This document shows, one piece after another, positions 1 to 6,187 of a DNA stretch of 36,471 bases (position 1 is the stretch's first letter; each line of letters starts with the position of its first letter). The position numbers and the translations under genes are program-made. Origin of the DNA: an uncultured Granulosicoccaceae bacterium (GTDB lineage Bacteria > Pseudomonadota > Gammaproteobacteria > Granulosicoccales > Granulosicoccaceae). Where the stretch lies: assembly GCA_938005265.1 (NCBI GenBank), contig CALLOA010000148.1:1-36471 (forward strand), written 5' to 3'. The notes under the pieces were generated by a model. It was given only the letters and a program-made list of their open reading frames with translations. It ran no database searches and was not told the DNA's origin.

Positions 1-2
1 CG

Positions 3-854
3 GATCCACAAAGTGCGAAGATGGTGAGCGGTCATGGTGCATTTCAGGGTTATGTTGCTGTGACGACAGCAGACGAGAAGCACCAGGTGATTGTAAGTGC
101 CGAAGCCCACGGCATGGGCCAGGAACATTCGACTCTAATACTGACGCTGGAAGCGATCGAAAGCCAACTGGGTGTCAACCTGAGTGACTGTGGAACAGTC
201 ATCACAGCTGATACGGGCTACTCCAATGAAGCGAACATGAAGTATGTGTTTGATCGCGGCATAGAGGCTGTAATACCGGACAATCAGTTTCGCAAACGCG
301 ATCCGCTGTTTGCCGACTCAGAAACCTACACCGGTCAGAAAGCGAAGCGCAAGAAAACACGCCTGGATAAAGCGACCGGGCGTGAGATATTTGCAGCGAG
401 TGAATTCAGTGTGAACCTTAAGAGCAAGCAATGCATTTGCCCTGCCGGTAAAGCGATGCTCTACACGGGTGAGTTCGATGATGAAATCCGTGGCGTATAC
501 TCACGGTTTCGGGGTCGGTTAAAGGATTGTCGTACCTGCTCATTGAACTCCCGCTGCATGAAGAAGGCGGTGAAAGATAAGGGTCGGCAGGTGCAGTTTC
601 TGAATGAAGATAAGAAGCACACCAATTATCTGGAGCTAATGAAGCGTAAAATTGACAGCGAATCAGGAAGGTATCAATACAGTAAACGGATGTGGACGAT
701 AGAACCGGTGTTTGGGAATATAACCAGCAACAAGGGCCTCAGCCGATTCAGTCTGAGAGGTAAGAAGAAAGTCACGGGCCAGTGGATGCTGTATTGTCTG
801 GTTCATAATCTCGAGAAATTGTGGCGATTTGGGCCCAGAAACGTGACGGTATAG
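3..854 (+). CDS. IS1182-type transposase, C-terminal part (5' end outside window)
   Basis: The reading frame is open from the left edge, and residues upstream of the first in-frame ATG (21) fit the family (DPQSAK before MVSGHG), so the gene starts outside the window. The visible part resembles the catalytic half of DDE transposases of the IS1182 group. It shows the DP-(S/A)-x-M-x-(S/G)-G-x-G entry motif, a conserved second-Asp context (ITADTGYSN, about residue 62 from the ATG), a Cys-rich insert (CICPAGK, CRTCSLNSRC) and a C-terminal Glu context (WTIEPVFGNI, near residue 230). It would catalyse cut-and-paste movement of its element. The inverted repeats cannot be defined because the left end is missing. 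It lies about 240 bp before a toxin-antitoxin cassette cluster. The family call is firm; whether the element is intact cannot be judged here. Confidence 0.88.
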   Translation, partial: DPQSAKMVSGHGAFQGYVAVTTADEKHQVIVSAEAHGMGQEHSTLILTLEAIESQLGVNLSDCGTVITADTGYSNEANMKYVFDRGIEAVIPDNQFRKRDPLFADSETYTGQKAKRKKTRLDKATGREIFAASEFSVNLKSKQCICPAGKAMLYTGEFDDEIRGVYSRFRGRLKDCRTCSLNSRCMKKAVKDKGRQVQFLNEDKKHTNYLELMKRKIDSESGRYQYSKRMWTIEPVFGNITSNKGLSRFSLRGKKKVTGQWMLYCLVHNLEKLWRFGPRNVTV

Positions 855-876
855 TGAAGTACAGAAAAGGCGAGAC

Positions 877-898
877 AGCCATCAAGCTTACGATGGCT
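877..898 (+). terminator. Hairpin after transposase gene
   Basis: A perfect 7-bp stem (AGCCATC/GATGGCT) with an 8-nt loop lies 22 bp after the transposase stop. No T-run follows, so this is either a weak terminator or subterminal structure of the insertion sequence. The rest of 855-1060 shows no convincing gene. Confidence 0.35.
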
Positions 899-1022
899 CC
901 TCAGGACAATAAAATGGTATTTTTGCAGATCGAAGACTGAAAGGACAATTACCTGAACTACAGACAGGAATAATCAGGGATGTTGAAAATTTGTTTTTAT
1001 ATTCGAATTTTTCTACAGCCTC

Positions 1023-1029
1023 GTTATGC
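1023..1029 (+). other. Possible solitary attC R' box (GTTATGC)
   Basis: GTTATGC is the exact complement of the GCATAAC boxes that open the two attC-like sites downstream. It lies just before the brnTA cassette, where a cassette left boundary (G^TT) is expected. A matching left half was not found upstream; the insertion sequence may have replaced it. A 7-mer alone is weak evidence. Confidence 0.3.
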
Positions 1030-1060
1030 GGCGCGATTAGACGGTCAATGGGCCCATAAC

Positions 1061-1097
1061 TTGAAACATCAAATTAATATACATACAATGTATGTAT
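1061..1097 (+). promoter_or_regulatory. brnTA promoter with palindromic operator over the -10
   Basis: A -35-like TTGAAA (1061-1066), a 17-bp spacer and a -10-like TACAAT (1084-1089) form a near-consensus sigma70 promoter. A perfect 9+1+9 palindrome, ATACATACAATGTATGTAT (1079-1097), covers the -10 and runs into the brnT start codon. The predicted transcription start falls on the A of the ATG at 1096, and no Shine-Dalgarno precedes it, so the mRNA may be leaderless. BrnTA modules of other bacteria are known to be autorepressed by BrnA; that BrnA binds this palindrome is inference. Confidence 0.65.
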
Positions 1098-1383
1098 GAT
1101 TCAGTTTCAATGGGACGCATCCAAGGCTCGTCGAAATCTTCGTGATCACGGTGTTAGCTTTGAAGAAGCTCAATCCGTGTTCTTCGATGACTACGCCCGT
1201 CAGTTTTTCGATGAAGAGCACTCAGACGTCGAAGATCGATTTTTGATGCTGGGTGTTAGTAACCAGTCAAGAGTTCTGCTGGTGTGCCACTGCGAAATCG
1301 AGGAAGAAGACGTTATTCGAATAATTTCTGCGCGTAAAGCCACTGCGAAGGAGAAAAGACTCTACGAGGGCCCCAAAGTATGA
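1096..1383 (+). CDS. brnT: BrnT family type II toxin
   Basis: This 95-residue protein matches the BrnT family, RelE-fold ribonuclease toxins that halt translation. It has the family opening FQWDASKARRNLRDHGVSFEEAQ, cut here into two features: the FxWD start and the K-x2-(K/R)-N-x3-HGVSFEEA signature. It also has the C-terminal (V/I)RIISARKAT-x2-E-(R/K)-x2-Y motif (about residues 74-90). It overlaps the next gene by 4 bp (ATGA), so toxin and antitoxin are translationally coupled. The start at 1096 has no ribosome binding site and coincides with the predicted transcription start. The gene sits inside a cassette-like unit ending in an attC-like site. Toxicity itself is inferred from the family. 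Confidence 0.92.
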   Translation: MIQFQWDASKARRNLRDHGVSFEEAQSVFFDDYARQFFDEEHSDVEDRFLMLGVSNQSRVLLVCHCEIEEEDVIRIISARKATAKEKRLYEGPKV

Positions 1384-1610
1384 AAAAAGAATATGACCTA
1401 GAAAAAATGAAATCGCGGAAAAACCCTTATGCCGCAAAGTTGAAGCGTCAGGTCACAATACGTATGGGTGATGATGTCATACAGTATTTCAAAGACATGG
1501 CTGAAGATACGGGTATACCCTATCAGAGTCTGATCAATCTCTATTTAAAAGACTGTGTTGCCCAAAACAGGAAAATTGATATGTCCTGGCACAAACGGGG
1601 TGCCGCATAA
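1380..1610 (+). CDS. brnA: BrnA family antitoxin
   Basis: This 76-residue protein fits the BrnA antitoxin family. It has a flexible N-terminus, then a ribbon-helix-helix-like DNA-binding part (KRQVTIRMGDDVIQYFKDMAEDTGIPYQSLINLYL, described here by its halves: RQVTIRM strand, about 23-29, and the GIPYQSLIN turn, about 45-53). It is expected to bind and neutralise BrnT and to repress the shared promoter. A good Shine-Dalgarno (GAGGG, 1366-1370) lies 9 nt before the ATG, unlike the toxin gene. The last codons, GCC GCA TAA, lie at and inside the R'' box (GCATAAC) of the following attC-like site, so the recombination site supplies the protein's end. Confidence 0.88.
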   Translation: MKKEYDLEKMKSRKNPYAAKLKRQVTIRMGDDVIQYFKDMAEDTGIPYQSLINLYLKDCVAQNRKIDMSWHKRGAA

Positions 1611-1700
1611 CAAGCGAATGCATGTGAAACTTGACCGCTTCATCCCTACGCTGTCGCTACGGTCAGTCGCCGTCAAGTTCGCATGAAGCGGGCGTGATGC
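1605..1700 (+). repeat. attC-like recombination site 1 (after brnA)
   Basis: The 96-bp imperfect palindrome opens with GCATAACAAGC (R'' box 1605-1611) and closes with GGGCGTGATGC (R' box 1694-1700). The inner arms AACTTGAC (1628-1635) and GTCAAGTT (1672-1679) are perfect complements, and the CATGTG/CGCATG stretches also pair. This is the layout of integron attC sites: conserved end boxes around a variable imperfect stem. The R' box reads GTG instead of the GTT triplet where integrase cuts, so this copy may be decayed. No coding sequence is seen between 1611 and 1763. Confidence 0.72.
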
Positions 1701-1728
1701 CGCAGCCATTCGCATAACTATTCGACAC

Positions 1729-1757
1729 TTGGGCTTGTGTATCCTATAGGATACAAT
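1729..1757 (+). promoter_or_regulatory. Promoter/operator of HigB/HigA-like module
   Basis: A perfect 18-bp palindrome, TGTATCCTATAGGATACA (1738-1755), overlaps a TACAAT -10-like hexamer (1752-1757). A weak -35-like TTGGGC lies 17 bp upstream (1729-1734). Six nucleotides separate the -10 from the toxin start at 1764, exactly as in the brnTA unit. The palindrome is a strong candidate for autorepression by the antitoxin-toxin complex, which is known for HigA-type modules; the binding itself is inferred. Confidence 0.62.
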
Positions 1758-1763
1758 TAAAGG

Positions 1764-2054
1764 GTGTTGATCATACGTGAAACTGAAGGCTACAAACGCT
1801 GGTTTCTGAAACTGCGCGATTCGCGAGCGAAAGCCAGAATTCTTGTCCGTATTCGAAGGTTATCTTTGGGAAACTTCGGTGATTCCAAAGCACTTGGTTC
1901 AGGCGTCTCAGAACTAAGAATCGACTGTCGTCCTGGTTATCGCATCTACTTCACTCGTAGAGGAGACGAAGTGGTTATTTTGCTGGCTGGCGGCGACAAA
2001 TCAACACAACAGAAAGATATCCGCAACGCTACAGAATTAGCCTCAGAACTATGA
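1764..2054 (+). CDS. HigB/RelE-type addiction module toxin (Gp49-like)
   Basis: This 96-residue protein belongs to the RelE/ParE superfamily, subgroup of 'addiction module killer' proteins related to HigB. Visible family features are IRETE near the N-terminus, RAKARIL-x-RIRRLSLGNFGD (about residues 21-40), SELRID-x-RPGYRIYF (about 49-64) and the C-terminal LLAGGDKSTQQKDI (about 74-87). These proteins cleave mRNA on the ribosome. The start is GTG at 1764; TTG at 1767 would also fit homologues. Neither has a well-spaced Shine-Dalgarno, and 1764 matches the predicted transcription start. higA-like follows after 7 bp. Confidence 0.9.
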   Translation: MLIIRETEGYKRWFLKLRDSRAKARILVRIRRLSLGNFGDSKALGSGVSELRIDCRPGYRIYFTRRGDEVVILLAGGDKSTQQKDIRNATELASEL

Positions 2055-2061
2055 GGAAAAT

Positions 2062-2367
2062 ATGTCAAAGAAAATAGTCACAGATTGGGATCCGAGCGAA
2101 CATCTAGAGACCACAGAAGAAATGGCTCGCTATCTTGAAGCAGCTCTGGAGGATGGAGATAGTGGGGTCATAGCTGCGGCTCTTGGCGATATTGCAAGAT
2201 CCAAAGGAATGGCTTCAATAGCTGAGGCCACCGGTCTTGGTCGAGAGAGTTTGTACAAGTCACTCTCCGAGAACGGGAATCCAGAATTGACCACAGTATT
2301 AAAAGTAGTGGATGCGCTAGGTCTCAAGTTAACTGCTGTCCCAGTTGACTCCGATAAAGCGGCATAA
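2062..2367 (+). CDS. HigA-like addiction module antitoxin (HTH)
   Basis: This 101-residue protein matches the 'addiction module antidote' family that partners Gp49/HigB-type toxins. The N-terminal part (DWDPSEHLETTEEMARYLEAAL, seen as the D-P-x-x-x-L-x-T-x-E-x-x-x-x-Y-L-x-A-A-L pattern, about 9-29) contacts the toxin in relatives. The C-terminal half is a helix-turn-helix (ARSKGMASIAEATGLGRESLYKSL, centred near residues 50-68, then NPELTTVLKVVDALGL). A GAGG Shine-Dalgarno (2053-2056) sits 5 nt before the ATG. It ends GCG GCA TAA, again with the last codons inside the attC-like R'' box, as in brnA. It probably neutralises the toxin and represses the palindromic promoter. Confidence 0.9.
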   Translation: MSKKIVTDWDPSEHLETTEEMARYLEAALEDGDSGVIAAALGDIARSKGMASIAEATGLGRESLYKSLSENGNPELTTVLKVVDALGLKLTAVPVDSDKAA

Positions 2368-2461
2368 CAAGCCAGCAACGGACAAATTGACAGCGCCCGC
2401 GAACCTGGCTGTCGCCAGAACTGGCGTCCCAGTTAATTAGCCTTTGTGGCAGGCGTTATTG
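2362..2461 (+). repeat. attC-like recombination site 2 (after higA-like gene)
   Basis: The roughly 100-bp imperfect palindrome opens with GCATAACAAGCC (R'' 2362-2368) and closes with GGCAGGCGTTATTG (R' GTTATTG 2455-2461). The left arm 2371-2393 pairs imperfectly with 2430-2450, with bulges as in real attC stems. An inner CGCCAG/CTGGCG hairpin lies around 2413-2426. It shares the opening GGCATAACAAGC-type context with site 1 but differs in the stem, as cassettes of one array usually do. The R' box contains the stop codon of the convergent lpoP gene. Confidence 0.72.
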
Positions 2462-3061
2462 AGCCGGTTGTTCGCGGGTTTGCAGCAGAATTTGTTCCAA
2501 GGGTTTTTCTACAGATTCAGCCGGGTTCAGTGATAGCCCTTTCTTTGCCAGAGCACCAGCTTGAGAATATTCCTGGTCAGCAAGTCTGAGTCTGGCCAGC
2601 TGCAGATAGGTTGCCGGGTCAGACGGGTCAATGCGCAGCGCACGTTCCAGCAAGAGGTTAGCTGTGGGTGCGTCTTCTTCGAGCAGTGCAGTCTCCGCTT
2701 TTTCCCTAAGTGCTACTACCGCTGCTGTTGATGTGTTTGCGGTGCTTTGTCTTGTTGATTGCAGCCTGCGTAAATTGGCGTCTTCACGTAATCTTGCCTG
2801 AGCCAGTTCATCCGGATCACGATTAATGTCGGTGGGTGTTTCGGGCAGATTGACTGCAGGTTGATTGTTGCCCTGGTCAGATACCGGTTTCGTGGCTACG
2901 CAGCCGCTTATGCCAAGACAAAGCAGTATCCATAAGGAAATTGTTTTAATTGGCTTGGTTGATTTAATCTGTATTGGAAAATATCCATGCAGTTGAAATT
3001 CCTGGCAAGCTACAACGGTACAACAGAATTTCATCGCTAAATTGACCATGGTGTTATGCAT
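2456..3061 (-). CDS. lpoP: TPR lipoprotein, likely PBP1b activator LpoP
   Basis: The protein is up to 201 residues. A hydrophobic segment (ISLWILLCLG) ends in a lipobox-like ISGC, placing the lipidated Cys near residue 54 of the longest frame. That leaves an over-long N-terminus, so the real start is probably downstream; Met at residue 10 or a non-ATG codon are options. After a disordered, Asn/Pro/Thr-rich linker, two TPR-like helices pairs follow (about 115-190: ALREKAETALLEEDAPTA..., LLLERALRIDPSDPATYLQLARLRL...). It lies 57 bp downstream of mrcB on the same strand. In Pseudomonas aeruginosa a TPR lipoprotein, LpoP, activates PBP1b, and this pair fits that system by domain type and context. 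Its stop codon (TAA) is formed inside the attC-like R' box. Confidence 0.7.
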   Translation of the reverse strand: MHNTMVNLAMKFCCTVVACQEFQLHGYFPIQIKSTKPIKTISLWILLCLGISGCVATKPVSDQGNNQPAVNLPETPTDINRDPDELAQARLREDANLRRLQSTRQSTANTSTAAVVALREKAETALLEEDAPTANLLLERALRIDPSDPATYLQLARLRLADQEYSQAGALAKKGLSLNPAESVEKPLEQILLQTREQPAQ

Positions 3062-3118
3062 GTTTGTGGTAGGCGTTCAGACCGGGAACAATATCAGTAG
3101 TTATATGCCCGGTGTTCT

Positions 3119-5623
3119 TCAGTTCAGATCGAGTACATTTTCCAGCCAACGGCCGAATCTGTGCAGACGTGTTTTTCGTGCAGGTGTTGTGCAATTTATG
3201 CTCTCCTGCGGCTCCGTTCCGGATACATACGGCAGAAGATAGGCAGATTTGCAGCTTTCCGGCATGCGTTTTCCGCTGACAGGGTCTGTGGACACGTAAC
3301 TTATTGCGGCCGATGTTTGAAATTGAAGTGGGCGTCTGCTTATTTCTCGCATCAGATTGCCCCACACCGGCAAAGCACCTGTACTGCCAGCATAGGGTAT
3401 GGGGTGCCCCTCATCATTGCCCAGCCAGACTACGGCGAGGTAGTCGTCAGCGAAACCTGCAAACCAGCTGTCACGCTGTTCGTTACTGGTACCGGTTTTG
3501 CCGGCTACATAGTACTCTCGCGGTAAATGGTCAGATATACGTCTGCCAGTGCCGCGTAACATGACATCTGTCAGTGCGTACCGGAGCAAGTACATGGACT
3601 CACTGTCAAACTTCTGTTCTATGCTGATCGGGTACTGTGATAGTAATTCGTTATTACTGTCGGTGACACTGCTTATCGCTCGAAGTGGAACGTTGTAGCC
3701 ATCTGCGGCGATGGTTTGATACATCTGCGTAATATTGAAGGGGCTTAGTTCTACTGCCCCCAGCGCCAGAGAAGGAAGCTCGGGTAAGTTGTCAGCAGCT
3801 CCCAGCTTTTCAATGGTGTTGACGACGTCTTTGATGCCTACCTCCAGTGCCAGATTGACGGTTGCCAGATTGAGTGAATCTGCCAGCGCATCGATCGCCA
3901 GAGTTTTGCCGCGAGAAGTTTTGTCGAAATTTTCAGGTTGCCACACGCTGCCGTTCGGCATTTGCAGACTGACCGGCGCATCATCCAGTAAAGTTGCCAG
4001 AGTGTATCGCGAAGATTTTTCCAGAGCACTAAGATAAACTGCCGGCTTCATGACTGAGCCTACCTGGCGACGAGCGTCAAGGGCGCGGTTGAATCCTCCC
4101 TGACGGTTGTCGACGCCTCCTACCACGGCCTTTACTTCGCCAGTACTCGAATCGGTAACCAGTATTGCTCCCTGGGTTGCTGGAGTTTGGCCTGCTGCCT
4201 TTCGTATGAATGATGTGAGGCTTTGCTGGGCCGTTTGCTGTATTGCCGGATCAAGATGGGTAAATATCCTTAAGCCTCGTGACTGCAGTTCATCAAGAGG
4301 GTAATCGCGAAGCAATTGTTCCCGTACAAGATCGAGGTAAGCGCCATAGATATTGTTCGTTTTACTGGCTGCCAGTGTTATGGGACGTGCGCTTAATTCG
4401 GAAGATGTTGCCTCATCAATCAACTGTTGCTGTTTCATGAGACTGATGACGACATTCCGTCGTTGAATTGACCGTTCGGGGTTACGCTCAGGGTTGTAGG
4501 CGGACGGTGCTTTGATCATGCCGATAAGCAGCGCGTATTCGTCTTTGGTGGTATCACGCAAGGGCTTGTCATAGAAGAACCGACTTGCGAGTCCGAAACC
4601 GTGGATTGCGCGATTGCCCTGCTGTGCAAGAAAAACTTCGTTAATAAATAGTTCGAGGATTTCATCCTTGCTCAAACGGTATTCAAGCAGGATTGCCATG
4701 ACGACTTCGGTCAATTTACGCTGCAGAGTTTTTTCGGGACTTAAGAACAAATTCTTCGCTAGTTGTTGGGTCAGAGTGCTTGCACCCTGAGTACGGCGGC
4801 CTGTTCTCAGGTTTACCCATGCGGCACGGGCGATGCCGCGCAGTGAAAAGCCGTGGTGAGAGAAAAACTGCCTGTCTTCTACTGCAACCAGGGCATCAGC
4901 AAACCCGTCAGGGAGATCATCTATGGATACAGGCTCCCTGTCCTCATGCTGCAAAGCGTGGATGGAACCAATGATTGCCGGCTCCAGTCTGAGTATTGCT
5001 GGCGTTGTCGAATCACTGGAAAGGCTGCGCAGGCTTTTGATCTGGCTGCCTTCAAAAAATACCGCAATCTTTCTGGCAGTTTCCGGTCCGTCGCTGTATG
5101 TGAACGCCCGGTTATGTATATCAATGCGGGTTATCGCGCCAGATGTGTCAGACACGACACTGTAGGAGCCGGGTTGCTCTGCAAGGCTCTTGCGGAAACC
5201 CAATTGCTGCATTTCAGCAATTACTTGTGCTGGATTCAGCTTCCGGCCGGCATAAATTTCCAGCGGGCGCGCATAAACTCTTGCCGGTATTTCCCAAAGC
5301 GCATTCTGCAGACGTAGTGAAACTGTCCTGTCGAGTTCTTTAATCCAGAAAAAAAGCGCGAGTAGAACTGCTGCAAGAAGAATAAGAAGCACGCTACACA
5401 AGACTGGTAGCCACCGAAATTGCCTATCTGCGACTGAATTTTGTCGATCAGAGACTGTTTGAGTAGCTAATTCAGATGTTGACCGGTCAGGCGGGGTTGC
5501 CGATTGCTGGCTTGAGGTTAAAACATCACTTGCGTGAGGGGATGAGTCGTGCGTATTCAATGGCTTAACGCCTTGAGCTCCGGCCTCTTGATCCGCACCT
5601 TCATTATTCGGAACATCCGGCAT
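3119..5623 (-). CDS. mrcB: Bifunctional class A penicillin-binding protein 1b
   Basis: This 834-residue inner-membrane peptidoglycan synthase polymerises lipid II and crosslinks the strands. A disordered, Ser/Thr-rich cytoplasmic tail (1-68) is followed by one TM segment (about 72-93). Next comes a UB2H-like domain typical of PBP1b (about 105-200), then a GT51 glycosyltransferase domain with catalytic Glu249 in VEDRQFFSHHG and the TQGASTLTQQLAKN motif (278-291). The transpeptidase domain has SxxK (Ser523-Lys526 in GSVMK), SLN (583-585) and KTGT (709-712), all intact. The UB2H region and single N-terminal TM favour PBP1b over PBP1a. The likely activator lpoP lies directly downstream. The long low-complexity N-terminal tail is unlike the short one of E. 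coli. Confidence 0.95.
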   Translation of the reverse strand: MPDVPNNEGADQEAGAQGVKPLNTHDSSPHASDVLTSSQQSATPPDRSTSELATQTVSDRQNSVADRQFRWLPVLCSVLLILLAAVLLALFFWIKELDRTVSLRLQNALWEIPARVYARPLEIYAGRKLNPAQVIAEMQQLGFRKSLAEQPGSYSVVSDTSGAITRIDIHNRAFTYSDGPETARKIAVFFEGSQIKSLRSLSSDSTTPAILRLEPAIIGSIHALQHEDREPVSIDDLPDGFADALVAVEDRQFFSHHGFSLRGIARAAWVNLRTGRRTQGASTLTQQLAKNLFLSPEKTLQRKLTEVVMAILLEYRLSKDEILELFINEVFLAQQGNRAIHGFGLASRFFYDKPLRDTTKDEYALLIGMIKAPSAYNPERNPERSIQRRNVVISLMKQQQLIDEATSSELSARPITLAASKTNNIYGAYLDLVREQLLRDYPLDELQSRGLRIFTHLDPAIQQTAQQSLTSFIRKAAGQTPATQGAILVTDSSTGEVKAVVGGVDNRQGGFNRALDARRQVGSVMKPAVYLSALEKSSRYTLATLLDDAPVSLQMPNGSVWQPENFDKTSRGKTLAIDALADSLNLATVNLALEVGIKDVVNTIEKLGAADNLPELPSLALGAVELSPFNITQMYQTIAADGYNVPLRAISSVTDSNNELLSQYPISIEQKFDSESMYLLRYALTDVMLRGTGRRISDHLPREYYVAGKTGTSNEQRDSWFAGFADDYLAVVWLGNDEGHPIPYAGSTGALPVWGNLMREISRRPLQFQTSAAISYVSTDPVSGKRMPESCKSAYLLPYVSGTEPQESINCTTPARKTRLHRFGRWLENVLDLN

Positions 5624-6149
5624 GGCCGATAGTCGATTTTTACCTGTGGGAGCTGAACCTGATACTATACTATCTGTAGAAATAAATTATTTTTACGAAA
5701 GGTTCAGAAAAAAGAACCATAAAAAAATCACTTGTACCGGGGTATTAAGATGCATTGCCAGTCCGGGCTTATAATCAGGACTTAGATGTATTTTAAAGGT
5801 AAAGCAATTGCACGCAGATTGAGCCAACGACAACCAGCCGATCATGAGAATGATAGCTATTATAAGAAGTAATTCGCTGGTGCGTTGTTTTAAATTGAGA
5901 CAGGCAAGTAACCACAACGCCAAATAGATCTCGGCTAACGAGACGTGGGCGGGCACAAATGTATGCCTTTTGTGATTGGCATGCGTTCCAGTTGTTGTGG
6001 ATTATTGCTGGTGCTTTAAATTGCTTTACATAAGAGCGTCGTCATTGACGTTTTCTTCTTCCTTCCCTTGGTAACAAGTTATTGCTGACCAACCGATTCA
6101 TCGGCGGCAGATTCTTTTTGTCTGCATTGATTGGCGCATAACGTTAACA
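5624..6149. other. Intergenic region between mrcB and csrA
   Basis: This AT-rich stretch separates the divergently transcribed mrcB and csrA. On the minus strand a TATAGT-like -10 occurs about 40 bp before mrcB, without a clear -35. The only candidate gene is the hydrophobic frame at 5693-5956 (minus), listed separately. A TAACGTTA palindrome at about 6138-6145 lies in the presumed csrA promoter region. I see no RNA gene. Confidence 0.4.
5693..5956 (-). CDS. Possible small hydrophobic membrane protein
   Basis: The frame encodes 87 residues from a GTG start with an AAAGG Shine-Dalgarno-like sequence 9 nt upstream. It contains hydrophobic stretches (IYLALWLLACL, LLLIIAIILMIGWLSLA and a C-terminal VIFLWFFFLNL) that could span the membrane two or three times. 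I recognise no family. AT-rich DNA readily produces hydrophobic frames by chance, so this is a weak candidate. Confidence 0.2.
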   Translation of the reverse strand: MPAHVSLAEIYLALWLLACLNLKQRTSELLLIIAIILMIGWLSLAQSACNCFTFKIHLSPDYKPGLAMHLNTPVQVIFLWFFFLNLS

Positions 6150-6177
6150 GCACGCAATCATGTGCGTGCGCAAGGGG
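6150..6177 (+). promoter_or_regulatory. csrA leader hairpin and ribosome binding site
   Basis: A perfect 7-bp stem (GCACGCA 6150-6156 / TGCGTGC 6163-6169) with a 6-nt loop sits 2 nt before the Shine-Dalgarno AAGGGG (6172-6177), which lies 10 nt before the csrA ATG. The hairpin could affect ribosome access; in E. coli csrA translation is autoregulated at its leader. No GGA motif lies in this hairpin loop, so direct CsrA control is not evident. Confidence 0.45.
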
Positions 6178-6187
6178 TATATTTGCT

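Noticed and set aside
1-1095. Attempt to place an integrase or attI site at the left
   Set aside because: The only protein here is an IS1182-type transposase; no tyrosine-recombinase motifs are visible, so no integrase can be claimed in this window.
2130-2378. Reverse-strand 82-residue frame across the higA-like gene
   Set aside because: It is the antisense shadow of a well-supported antitoxin gene, with a Ser/Pro-rich composition and no family resemblance.
6131-6187. Upstream extension of csrA by 19 residues
   Set aside because: CsrA begins MLIL in the family, and a Shine-Dalgarno sits correctly before 6188; the extension overlaps the leader hairpin.
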